DNA from: Dyadobacter sp. 50-39
GTDB lineage: Bacteria > Bacteroidota > Bacteroidia > Cytophagales > Spirosomataceae
Direction: 5' to 3'
Length of the DNA: 64,000 nt
Assembly: GCA_001898145.1 (NCBI GenBank)
Contig: MKSR01000046.1
Span: 124,001 to 188,000 of the forward strand
The notes below the pieces were generated by a model. It did no database searches, had not been told where the DNA came from, and was given only the letters and a program-made list of their open reading frames with translations. The translations under genes and the position numbers were made by a program. Shown here piece after piece: positions 51,940 to 59,988 of the stretch. Positions within the stretch are counted from its first letter, which is position 1. Each line of letters starts with the position of its first letter.

Positions 51940-53304
51940 TTAAATCAGGTGTTTCCAGATCAAGTCGTACACATCTACCGCTTCCAGTTCCGGCCTCCCG
52001 GCTGCCTGGTCGGTGATGATGATCGGGTAGTATTCTCTGGGAATATTAATGCCGCCGTGCGAGCCTTTTACCAATGTGGCATCGAGTGGAATGACGTCCA
52101 TTAAATATCTGAAACCTAGTAGCTTGCGTGCCAGCTTGTACCCTGCGCGAAGTTTGATCAGGGGATTTTTAGGATCCATAAACATCTCCACCGGATCGTA
52201 ACCCGGCTTGCGGTGGATGTCCACCAAATGCGCATAATCCGGTGCTTTGGCGTCGTCAAGCCAGTAATAGTAGGTAAACCAGCTGTCCGGTTTCGCGACT
52301 ACTACAATGTCACCCGAGCGTTCGTGGTCGATATGGTAGTCTTTCTGAGCTGCTTTGTCGAGAACGAGGTCGATGCCCGGTGTTTTTTTCAAAACCTGCA
52401 TGACCTGCTCTTTAACTGAATGATCGTTCAAATAAACATGCGCAATCTGGTGGTCGGACACGGCAAATGCTTTGGAAATGCCCGCATCCAGCAGCTCATA
52501 CCAGCGCTCAACCCGTACGGAAATCAGCCCTTCATTACGCAGAATACGGTTGATGTGGATCGGGTTATTCACTGCATTGATACCGTATTCAGAAAGCAGG
52601 ATAATCTTTGCACCACGCCCTTCATAGAACTGGATGAGGTCTTTCACGACTTCGTCGATCTCATTCAGCTCCTTGCTGATTTTCGAGAAATCCGGCCCGA
52701 ATTTTTGCAGGCAATAATCCAGGTGCGGCAGATAAATGAGTGTGAGCGTAGGGTTATGCTTTTTCTCAACCAACATGGAAGCGTCGGCAATCCAGCGTGT
52801 GGATTTGATATTCGCATTCGGTCCCCAGAAATTGAATAGCGGAAACTGGCCTAGTTCGGCTTGCAGCTCGTCGCGCAATTCGGGCGGGTAGGCGTAACAA
52901 TCGGGTGCTTTTACGCCGTCGGCATGGTATTGCGGGCGAGGGGTTACCGACCAGTCGGCGGTGGAGTACATATTATACCACCAGAACATTTTCGAAACGG
53001 TAAAATTCGGGTCAACTTTTCGTGCATTGTCCCAAATTTTGTCCCCTTGTACGAGCTTGTTCGACTGTTTCCAGAACTTCACTTCCGAATCCTCGCGATC
53101 GTACCAGCCATTACCGACGATTCCGTTCTCCGCAGGCCATTTGCCAGTCACATAAGTACTTTGCGAAGTGGTGGTAACAGCCGGAAGTACAGGTTTAATA
53201 GGCGTCAAATGCCTTTTTTTGACATAAGCATCCAAAAACGGCGTATGTTCGCCGATCAGGTTGGCGCTTAGTCCTACTATATCGATTACTACGGTTTTAT
53301 TCAT
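51940..53304 (-). CDS. eboF: EboF, alkaline phosphatase superfamily protein
   Basis: The 454-residue protein belongs to the alkaline phosphatase/nucleotide pyrophosphatase-like superfamily: a metal-binding Asp8 in VIDIVGLS, a Thr-rich nucleophile region around residues 44-47 (LPAVTTTSQSTYVTGKWP), LPHLDYCLQKFGPD and LLSEYGIN. It completes the six-gene ebo cluster and overlaps eboE by 8 bp. In other bacteria the ebo set helps a secondary-metabolite precursor reach the periplasm; the biochemical step of EboF is not settled. Confidence 0.9.
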   Translation of the reverse strand: MNKTVVIDIVGLSANLIGEHTPFLDAYVKKRHLTPIKPVLPAVTTTSQSTYVTGKWPAENGIVGNGWYDREDSEVKFWKQSNKLVQGDKIWDNARKVDPNFTVSKMFWWYNMYSTADWSVTPRPQYHADGVKAPDCYAYPPELRDELQAELGQFPLFNFWGPNANIKSTRWIADASMLVEKKHNPTLTLIYLPHLDYCLQKFGPDFSKISKELNEIDEVVKDLIQFYEGRGAKIILLSEYGINAVNNPIHINRILRNEGLISVRVERWYELLDAGISKAFAVSDHQIAHVYLNDHSVKEQVMQVLKKTPGIDLVLDKAAQKDYHIDHERSGDIVVVAKPDSWFTYYYWLDDAKAPDYAHLVDIHRKPGYDPVEMFMDPKNPLIKLRAGYKLARKLLGFRYLMDVIPLDATLVKGSHGGINIPREYYPIIITDQAAGRPELEAVDVYDLIWKHLI

Positions 53305-54499
53305 ACTTCAGGACTTTCTTCACCCATTCGAGCTCACGCACGATGGATTCGCCGATAGGCTTCTGCATATCTTCCGGCAGCACGCCCCAGGTGTAGGTTT
53401 CCACTTCGAGATAAGTCGAGAACGGGTTCTCTTTTTGCAATGCCAATGTCTGCACAATGTCTCCCTGCGTCGAATCCAGCGCGCCGTAGGTGTTCACAAA
53501 CAACGGAACGTGGAAATGTACCCGCCATTCCTCGTGGGTTTCGTCCCAGTCGGTGAGCGCCTCTTTGAGATCGGGATAATGGGTGAAATGGCCATCGTCG
53601 TGGCGGGCTACCACCTGGTGGAGATACACCGGCTCATCGAAGGTTTCGATGGCTTTGCGTTTGATCTCCCGCTCGCTGGTGTAGTTCACCTTCAACGCCG
53701 AACTCACCTGAATGCGGCCTACCCGGATGCCATGTTCATTCAGTGCATCGAGAATGTCTTCGGGTTTTTCAAAACCAACCGCGGCATGGCAGATATCGTA
53801 GCACAGCTGAATGTGTTTTAAAATAAGCGCTTGTGCCGCGTCACCATCGATCCCGTATTTTTCTACCAGATAAATAGTCCCTTTCGGAAGCAGCATATTG
53901 ATATACCAGGTCACGAAATCCTCCGTATTGTCGAGAATGCCGTCCGGCTCGGGTTCGATGTCCAGGTGCAGGAATTTGCCGGTTTCATTTTCAATGCGGA
54001 TCAGCTCGTCGAGGAGTTCGAGGATGTGATCGGTTGCGGTTTCGGTGGCCTGCTGCTTATCCGCTTCGGTTTTCCACCAAAGACGGTAGGAGAGCGGCGG
54101 CGTCGAAACGCCTCCGTGCATATCAGCAGGCAGCAACGCGGCCAGGATATTGAAAAGGCGTTTGGTATATTCCAGCCGGTCGTTAGTTGTCCAGTCCGGC
54201 GTATGTACATCGTCCTTCACGCGGGTATTGTGAAAGCCGCCGTAGGGAAAGCCATTGATCACAAACACGTAAATGCCGTGGCCTGCAAGCCAGGTTTTGA
54301 ATTCTTCCAGTGCTTCCGGCTTGCTGAGCTCTGTCGAAGCTTCATTCGCTACCCGCAGGCCCAGCCCGAATGGCTTGCCCGGCGCCAGTTGCTCGCGGAT
54401 GAATGGTAAGCTCTCGCGCAGCGACCTGAAATGGTCTTCCCATTTCTCACCGGGATGGATATTGCTGCAATAGGTTAGGTGTCCGTAAGGCGTGATCAT
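53297..54499 (-). CDS. eboE: EboE, xylose isomerase-like TIM-barrel protein
   Basis: The 400-residue protein matches EboE: the opening YGHLTYCSNIHPGEKWEDHF, GLGLRVANEAS, VFVINGFPYGGFHN and HLDIEPEPDG all fit the sugar-isomerase-like barrel of that family. No experimentally defined reaction is known to me. The start ATG overlaps the eboD stop by four bases, and its own stop lies within the eboF start region (8-bp overlap), so the three are strongly coupled. Confidence 0.9.
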   Translation of the reverse strand: MITPYGHLTYCSNIHPGEKWEDHFRSLRESLPFIREQLAPGKPFGLGLRVANEASTELSKPEALEEFKTWLAGHGIYVFVINGFPYGGFHNTRVKDDVHTPDWTTNDRLEYTKRLFNILAALLPADMHGGVSTPPLSYRLWWKTEADKQQATETATDHILELLDELIRIENETGKFLHLDIEPEPDGILDNTEDFVTWYINMLLPKGTIYLVEKYGIDGDAAQALILKHIQLCYDICHAAVGFEKPEDILDALNEHGIRVGRIQVSSALKVNYTSEREIKRKAIETFDEPVYLHQVVARHDDGHFTHYPDLKEALTDWDETHEEWRVHFHVPLFVNTYGALDSTQGDIVQTLALQKENPFSTYLEVETYTWGVLPEDMQKPIGESIVRELEWVKKVLKYE

Positions 54500-55656
54500 G
54501 CAGGGATGGTTTTGGAACTTTCGAGGTAATCCACCGACTGTGCGATGATGTCGGCGTCCAGTTCATGCACTTCCACTCCTTTTCCGATCTTTTCCAGCAG
54601 CATGATCGTCAACCGGCCGCCCAGATGCTCGCGGAATTCCTGTAAGCCATTACGAAGGTTGATTTTATCGTTTTCAGCCAGTTTTGAATGGTATAGTTCA
54701 AAACCGACTTTGGTAAGCACATCTATAATTCGTTGCAAATCGCTTTCGGGCAGCATACCGATTTTCTGGGCATACACGCAATCCAATGCAATACCAATGG
54801 CTACCGCTTCGCCGTGGCGCACCTGGAAGTTGGTCAGGAATTCGAGCTTATGCGCCGCCCAGTGACCAAAGTCCAAAGGACGCGAAGAACCGAATTCGAA
54901 CGGGTCGCCGCCGGCAATATGGTCGGTATGCATTTCGGCGCAGCGGTGAATGAGGTAGGACATAGCCTCTTCATCTCGGTTTGCAAGTGCGGCTGCATGT
55001 TCTTCAATCCATTCGAAGAATGCCTGGTCTTTGATCAACGCCACTTTTACCGCTTCTGCAAGTCCTCCGCGCCAGTCGCGGTCGTCGAGCGTGCGCAGGA
55101 AAGTAAGGTCATTGAAAACTGCCACCGGCGGAGCGAATGTGCCGAGGAAATTCTTTTTGCCGTGAAAGTTAATGCTGTTTTTTACGCCCACGCCCGAGTC
55201 GTTCTGGGCCAGAACCGTCGTAGGGATGCGGATCAGCTTGATACCCCGGTGTGAAACCGCGGCCGCGTAGCCCACAAGGTCGAGCACGGCGCCGCCACCG
55301 ATTCCAACTACGAAGGAATGGCGGTCGATCCCGAAAACGTCGACGGCCTCAACGAGTTTATCGAACTGGGCCGGGTCGTTTTTGCAAGCTTCCCCGCCCG
55401 GTACCGAAATGATTTCGGCTGCCAGCTGGATGTGCTGCACGTTTTGCGCGAAGTAAGCGCGGATATTGCTTTTTAAATCCGGCTGCGTTTGTTCAAACCC
55501 CTCATCCACGATCACAAGGGCTTTGCGCTGAAAGCCCTGATCGGTATATCCTTGAAAAAAATCTCTCAGTAACGGGTTCTGGGTGTCAAAAAGGTGTTGG
55601 GTGAAGAATACGGCATAGTTGTATTCCACCTGGAAACGTTGTTTGATGGTTTGCAT
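54496..55656 (-). CDS. eboD: EboD, 3-dehydroquinate synthase-like protein
   Basis: The product (386 residues from ATG at 55656) belongs to the sugar-phosphate cyclase superfamily related to AroB: GGGAVLDLVGYAAAVSHRG in the NAD region, metal-binding HRCAEMHTDHI and the RPLDFGHWAAHKLE motif. The gene context (between eboC and eboE) marks it as EboD rather than the housekeeping AroB. An ATG at 55668 is a possible alternative start. A 206-bp gap separates it from eboC and contains an inverted repeat. Confidence 0.9.
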   Translation of the reverse strand: MQTIKQRFQVEYNYAVFFTQHLFDTQNPLLRDFFQGYTDQGFQRKALVIVDEGFEQTQPDLKSNIRAYFAQNVQHIQLAAEIISVPGGEACKNDPAQFDKLVEAVDVFGIDRHSFVVGIGGGAVLDLVGYAAAVSHRGIKLIRIPTTVLAQNDSGVGVKNSINFHGKKNFLGTFAPPVAVFNDLTFLRTLDDRDWRGGLAEAVKVALIKDQAFFEWIEEHAAALANRDEEAMSYLIHRCAEMHTDHIAGGDPFEFGSSRPLDFGHWAAHKLEFLTNFQVRHGEAVAIGIALDCVYAQKIGMLPESDLQRIIDVLTKVGFELYHSKLAENDKINLRNGLQEFREHLGGRLTIMLLEKIGKGVEVHELDADIIAQSVDYLESSKTIPA

Positions 55657-55700
55657 TGAATTGTGCATTACACTAGCAAAGTGGGTATTCGTTATTAAAA

Positions 55701-55727
55701 CGTTTGAAAACACGATCCGTTCAAACG
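55701..55727. promoter_or_regulatory. Inverted repeat upstream of eboD
   Basis: CGTTTGAA (55701-55708) and TTCAAACG (55720-55727) form an 8-bp perfect inverted repeat with an 11-nt spacer, 45-71 bp before the eboD start. It could be an operator or a small hairpin for an internal ebo promoter. Confidence 0.4.
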
Positions 55728-55862
55728 CAACTCAAAATCATTGAAATAAAGACTAAAATTAACAGGTTTTCCCCGTCCCGCCATCGTCCAATTTATTTAT
55801 TAGCCCAAAGCCACCCGCGTAAACGCCTTGCTCCTTCCTCCCTTTCGTCCTTTCTTCACTCA

Positions 55863-56732
55863 TTAAGTAACCGCAAAAGCCTTCGCCAAATACATGGAGA
55901 GAGGCAGCAACGCGAGCACTGCGATGGCGATCGGCAACAAGCCAAATGCAGCACACCAGGAAGCATTCATGACGATGAGTGAGATGACCCCCGCTTTTAC
56001 GGCTTTACCGATCAGCGGGCCGATGGGATTCTGCATGGCATTCCAAAGCGGACGGAAAATGAACCACGCGTGCAGCAGCACAAAGGGAATCGTAAACAGG
56101 AGATTGCCTTTTCCCTGGGCGATCGTCAACTGTGCGACGAGGACGGCGAGGTATAGAAAGGCTGCAATGTATAAGGTGCGTTTTTTACCGCCGTGCACTT
56201 CGTCCTGGCTGATCAGCGTGATGGCACCGATGTACATGATCGGGAAAATGGCGATGAACGCCCATTGCTGAAACGATTCGGGCAACACACTCATACCCAG
56301 GATCAGGTTGCCGCCCCTGCACATGCCCATCACGAGCGGGCCGAAGAATATGTGGTGTTTGGCAAAACGGTTATATAAGACAGTCAGCATTGCGACTACG
56401 ACGGCGATCATCCCGCTTTGCAGACTGAATGCGGCAGCCGCAACAATGCCCAGCAGCAAAAGCGAAATGCCCATAGTAGCTGCCTGCGTAAGCGGAACTT
56501 TGCCACTTGGAATGGGCCGCTCGGGCCGCTCCACGGAGTCAAGCCTGGCATCGAAAACGTCGTTCATGACCACGCCGCCGCCATACAGGCCGAGCGTGGA
56601 AAGTACAAGCAATGCGGGTGAAAAATCCGAAAAGGTAAACTGCGCGATCGCCATACCGGCGAGGATGTCCGCGATGGCGGTAACCAGGTTGGCCGGCCGC
56701 GTAAGCTGCAAATAAGGTTTAAGACTCGCCAC
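55863..56732 (-). CDS. eboC: EboC, UbiA-like prenyltransferase
   Basis: The 289-residue, multi-pass membrane protein belongs to the UbiA superfamily: the first Asp motif reads NDVFDARLD (Asp58, Asp61, Asp65) in VVMNDVFDARLDSVERPERPIPSG. A clear second DxxxD motif is not evident, though DEVHGGKKRT lies at the corresponding position. The start codon is GTG at 56732, one base past the eboB stop. In the ebo set, EboC is the predicted membrane component; whether it modifies a metabolite with a lipid or isoprenoid is inference. Confidence 0.9.
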   Translation of the reverse strand: MASLKPYLQLTRPANLVTAIADILAGMAIAQFTFSDFSPALLVLSTLGLYGGGVVMNDVFDARLDSVERPERPIPSGKVPLTQAATMGISLLLLGIVAAAAFSLQSGMIAVVVAMLTVLYNRFAKHHIFFGPLVMGMCRGGNLILGMSVLPESFQQWAFIAIFPIMYIGAITLISQDEVHGGKKRTLYIAAFLYLAVLVAQLTIAQGKGNLLFTIPFVLLHAWFIFRPLWNAMQNPIGPLIGKAVKAGVISLIVMNASWCAAFGLLPIAIAVLALLPLSMYLAKAFAVT

Positions 56733-56733
56733 T

Positions 56734-57762
56734 TTAATTGATCACTAAAAAGTCTTTCACCGGAGCGGGCTGCTGGCCGCCTCTCAGAATGCTGTTGCCG
56801 TGGAATTTCTCCGTCTGGTCTACCGCATACCCCGATTCGAAATCGGTCACGTCGATTTGCCCGCTTTTACCGAATGCATCAATCGCATTCTGGTAGGTTA
56901 CCAGTCGGATGGTTTCGTCGGAAATGCCGCGCATTTTCATCAATGCGGCTGTTTTAGGGATCGCCAGCGGATCGGAAATGCCCCAGTCCGCGGCGGAATT
57001 GATCATAATGCGCTCGGGGCCATATTGCTCTACCACTTTCACCATTCGCTCATTACCCATTTTGGTAAACGGATAAATGGTAAATGCCGCGTAAAAGCCC
57101 TGGTCAAGCACACTTTTGACGGTTTCTTCATTGTTGTGATCCACAATCACCCACGACGGGTCGATGCCGTGTTCCAATGCAATAGCCATGCTGCGTTCGG
57201 TGCCTTTCTTTTTGTCGCGGTGCGGAGTATGGATCTGAACCGGAAGTTTGGCCTCTTTGGCGAGTTCGAGTTGGAGGCGGTAGTACTTTTCCTCGGCAGG
57301 CGTCTGGTCGTCAAAACCGATCTCGCCTACACCCACCACACCTTCTTTATAAATGTACAATGGCAGGATTTCCATTACCTGCTCCGCCAGCGGTTCATTG
57401 TTCGCTTCACGGGAGTTGAGGCCCATGGTGCAATAGTGTTTGATTCCAAACTGTGAGGAGCGGAACCTTTCCCATCCAACCAGGCTGCTGTAATAGTCTT
57501 TGAATGTCGATAATCCCGTCCGCGGCTGGCCTACCCAGAATGCAGGCTCGATCAGCGCCACGATACCGGCCTGGTTCATGGCCTGGTAGTCGTCCGTTGT
57601 GCGGGAAACCATGTGGATATGCGGGTCGAAAAAGCGCATTCCTTTAATGAGGTCTTTGTAGTCGTTCCAGGCGATGTCGCGGTGTGCGGGGGCCTGGTTC
57701 GCTTCTTCGCTGTCTTCGAAATGCGAAGGGTTAGGGGTTACGTCTGTATGATTAGCGCACAT
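56734..57762 (-). CDS. eboB: EboB, TatD-like metal-dependent hydrolase
   Basis: The 342-residue protein belongs to the amidohydrolase/TatD superfamily: metal-binding His48 and His50 (FFDPHIHMV), a Glu in VGVGEIGFDDQT, a His in VQIHTPHRDKK, and DHNNEETV. It matches EboB of the ebo cluster. The start follows the eboA stop by 4 bp and the stop precedes the eboC GTG by one base, so the first three genes are read as a tight unit. Its substrate is unknown. Confidence 0.9.
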   Translation of the reverse strand: MCANHTDVTPNPSHFEDSEEANQAPAHRDIAWNDYKDLIKGMRFFDPHIHMVSRTTDDYQAMNQAGIVALIEPAFWVGQPRTGLSTFKDYYSSLVGWERFRSSQFGIKHYCTMGLNSREANNEPLAEQVMEILPLYIYKEGVVGVGEIGFDDQTPAEEKYYRLQLELAKEAKLPVQIHTPHRDKKKGTERSMAIALEHGIDPSWVIVDHNNEETVKSVLDQGFYAAFTIYPFTKMGNERMVKVVEQYGPERIMINSAADWGISDPLAIPKTAALMKMRGISDETIRLVTYQNAIDAFGKSGQIDVTDFESGYAVDQTEKFHGNSILRGGQQPAPVKDFLVIN

Positions 57763-57766
57763 AGTT

Positions 57767-58630
57767 TCAGTGTTCGAGATCGGCCCAGGTCAATGCGCCG
57801 GATTTTACGGATTTTTCCAGATCGGTGTACTTTGCCAGAAGATAGTTGGCTGCGGGCAGCGTTGACTCGCCGCAGGCCAGGGCGGCAGCCTTGCGGTCAT
57901 CTTCTTTTTCAGAATCAAACAAATGCTGCATATCGGCGAGCAGGGCCGGTGTCAGATACTTGCTCGTAAGCCTCCACACCTGGGCGGGTACGCTCCGTCC
58001 CGCCGCCCAGCGCTCATGCGCGAAGTCGGCCAGCGTCACAGCCAGTTTCTCGTTCGAGCGGTTTTCCAGGCCTTCTATAAAATGAATAGGCTTGTCGTTG
58101 AATATCGTTTTGAGAACCAGCTGGTTCCACGCGAGCTCACTGAAGTATTTCTCGGGGTAGGGGTTATGCAATGCAATCGCATCAAAGACAAAACCCATAT
58201 TCGACCGCACGGCGTCCGTCGCGCGGAAAAGCCATTGATCGGGATAGGAAAGCAGCGGGAGTGCCGAGTAGAGCGCAACCAGCTCATTCATTTCCGCAGT
58301 ATCGAACAGCGTTTCGATATTTTTCACATAATCGTCCCGGTCCGAGGGGTCGAGCTGGGTAAGCAGCCACACGCGGGCAAGCCTCACGAGCGACCATCCT
58401 TCGACGGAGAAGCCGGGGATTTCAATGTTCAATGCCGCCTTGTCGGCATCGGTGGTATGGATGATTTTTTTGGTTAGAAACCTGGGCGCTGCCACGAAGG
58501 CTGTCATCAGTTCAATGGGTGCGGACGATCCCCCGGCCGATGTTCCCTTTTGCTGCAACCATTCTGCCTCACCGGCGGAAGTGTTTGAAGCGATGATTTC
58601 CCCAATTTTTTGTTTGATAATATCGGACAT
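57767..58630 (-). CDS. eboA: EboA, helical protein opening the ebo operon
   Basis: The 287-residue, mostly helical protein (ATG at 58630) fits EboA, found only at the head of ebo clusters. No enzymatic motif is visible. Stretches such as EWLQQKGTSAGGSSAPIELM and LVRLARVWLLTQLDPSDRDDY are characteristic of the family as far as I can recognise; the assignment also rests on the order eboA-B-C-D-E-F. Function is unknown. It starts the minus-strand operon, with a 9-bp inverted repeat about 85-115 bp upstream. Confidence 0.88.
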   Translation of the reverse strand: MSDIIKQKIGEIIASNTSAGEAEWLQQKGTSAGGSSAPIELMTAFVAAPRFLTKKIIHTTDADKAALNIEIPGFSVEGWSLVRLARVWLLTQLDPSDRDDYVKNIETLFDTAEMNELVALYSALPLLSYPDQWLFRATDAVRSNMGFVFDAIALHNPYPEKYFSELAWNQLVLKTIFNDKPIHFIEGLENRSNEKLAVTLADFAHERWAAGRSVPAQVWRLTSKYLTPALLADMQHLFDSEKEDDRKAAALACGESTLPAANYLLAKYTDLEKSVKSGALTWADLEH

Positions 58631-58713
58631 AACTGTTGTCTGTGATCCCGTTACCCGGCTTGCACCGTGCAAATCTTTGGAGGATGTGGGTTATTGCTAT
58701 AATGCCTGTTTAC

Positions 58714-58746
58714 CGTTATAAAGTTTCCTGTCGGCTATTTATAACG
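58714..58746. promoter_or_regulatory. Inverted repeat upstream of eboA
   Basis: CGTTATAAA (58714-58722) and TTTATAACG (58738-58746) are a perfect 9-bp inverted repeat with a 15-nt spacer, 84-116 bp before the eboA start. It could be an operator for the ebo operon. Confidence 0.45.
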
Positions 58747-58828
58747 TTGTAAAGGCGCTTTTTGGCTCATTTTCGGCCATGATTGATATCAGTTTTAATG
58801 AAAAACTAATGTCATATGTAACTGCTAG

Positions 58829-59458
58829 TTAAAAATCAAATTCCAGGATATCCGGGTCGTTGAGCAGGTGGTGGGTGAGCTTTTCATGCTTTCGTTCGGA
58901 GCCCTGCAATGTCCAGCTGCCGGTAATGTGGGTGCCGATGCGGCTCTGTTCGCCACGAAGAATTTTCAGGTCATACTCCTTGAACAGGTTCTCGTAAGTT
59001 TTCAGGGTCTTTTTCTGGTAAACACACATGAGGCGGTAGTTACGGATCTGGCTTTTCTGGCGGATAAACTTCTGTACCGGTGCGAGGATGACGAGCGTCA
59101 TACCCGAAATGAGGAAACAGGAGATTGTTACCTCGTAAAACCCGGCCCCGATACCCATCCCCAAAGCCGCCGTCACCCATACGATCGCCGCCGTTGTAAT
59201 CCCTACCACCCGGTTATTCTCCCGGAAAATGATCCCTGCACCAATGAAACCGATACCCGTCACGATATTCGCCGCAATGCGACCCGCATCCGAACTGATC
59301 TTGATGGACAGGATCGTGAACAAGGTGGACCCCATCGCAATCAATATCAGCGTCCTTAATCCGGCCGATTTGCTTCTGTACTCACGCTCGGCGCCGATGA
59401 TCCCGCCGAGCATGAAGGAAATGAGGAGTTTATAAATGTCTTCGGGAAGGATTTCCAT
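58829..59458 (-). CDS. MgtC/SapB family membrane protein
   Basis: The 209-residue protein has about five transmembrane helices (about 5-130) and the MgtC core GGIIGAEREYRSKSAGLRTLILIAMGSTLF, then a soluble C-terminal domain (about 135-209). MgtC-type proteins adjust Mg2+ homeostasis or the F-ATPase in stress; the longer C-terminal domain resembles the regulatory domain seen in many non-virulence members. It lies upstream of eboA on the same strand (198 bp gap), probably separately expressed. Confidence 0.9.
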   Translation of the reverse strand: MEILPEDIYKLLISFMLGGIIGAEREYRSKSAGLRTLILIAMGSTLFTILSIKISSDAGRIAANIVTGIGFIGAGIIFRENNRVVGITTAAIVWVTAALGMGIGAGFYEVTISCFLISGMTLVILAPVQKFIRQKSQIRNYRLMCVYQKKTLKTYENLFKEYDLKILRGEQSRIGTHITGSWTLQGSERKHEKLTHHLLNDPDILEFDF

Positions 59459-59483
59459 TCAATGTGATTTGTATTCATAAATA

Positions 59484-59512
59484 AAGCCGGGCAGATGCGG
59501 AATCTCCCGGCC
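59484..59512 (-). terminator. Intrinsic terminator after DUF5618
   Basis: GCCGGG (59486-59491) pairs with CCCGGC (59506-59511) on the minus strand, followed by a T-rich tail (TTTATTTATG). Confidence 0.6.
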
Positions 59513-59535
59513 TTTTGATGTGCTAATGTGATGCC

Positions 59536-59934
59536 TCAGGCAGCAGTACGCGTCTCTACCCAGTCAATAATTATCTCAGCCCGTTGAAAGCTAAGCTTTA
59601 CGAGCTCAGCGTCTCCGAATCCATCATATGCCATCACAAGGTGCAATTGTTCATAAACGGATACGAATGTGTTCAATATTCTCTTGTCCTGTTGCGCCAG
59701 GTTGGCCTTGTACCAATCCACATCCTTCCTGCCTTTCGTTTTCTTGCCGAAATAGTGATCCAACGCGAAGAGAACGCCGGAATAAGCAGTATGCCCGGCC
59801 ATTTTTACATACTTCGAATCCTGGTAAAAGCCGTCCTCCTTGGCTCCTTTATCGCGGAGAATGTCCTTCGCATTGTTCAGATAGCGTTTTGCCTCGGTAA
59901 CGGCATCCTGCGCGGAGAGTTCCTGTTTTGCCAT
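59536..59934 (-). CDS. DUF5618 family protein
   Basis: The 132-residue, mostly helical protein fits DUF5618: KRYLNNAKDILRDKGAKEDG, YVKMAGHTAYSGVLFALD, then a basic linker and YEQLHLVMAYDG. The shape resembles HEPN-like helical bundles (a length of about 130 with a central Ala/Gly pair), although the HEPN catalytic RxxxxH is not visible. Function is not established. It is upstream of MgtC on the minus strand and ends with a terminator, so it is probably monocistronic. Confidence 0.8.
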   Translation of the reverse strand: MAKQELSAQDAVTEAKRYLNNAKDILRDKGAKEDGFYQDSKYVKMAGHTAYSGVLFALDHYFGKKTKGRKDVDWYKANLAQQDKRILNTFVSVYEQLHLVMAYDGFGDAELVKLSFQRAEIIIDWVETRTAA

Positions 59935-59988
59935 AATAAAGTGTATGTGATGGAGTGAAGTTCTAAAATTACAAAACAGATCGCATAC

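Noticed and set aside
54496-55656. Housekeeping AroB (3-dehydroquinate synthase)
   Set aside because: The fold is shared, but position between eboC and eboE, the lack of other shikimate genes and the N-terminal extension fit EboD better.
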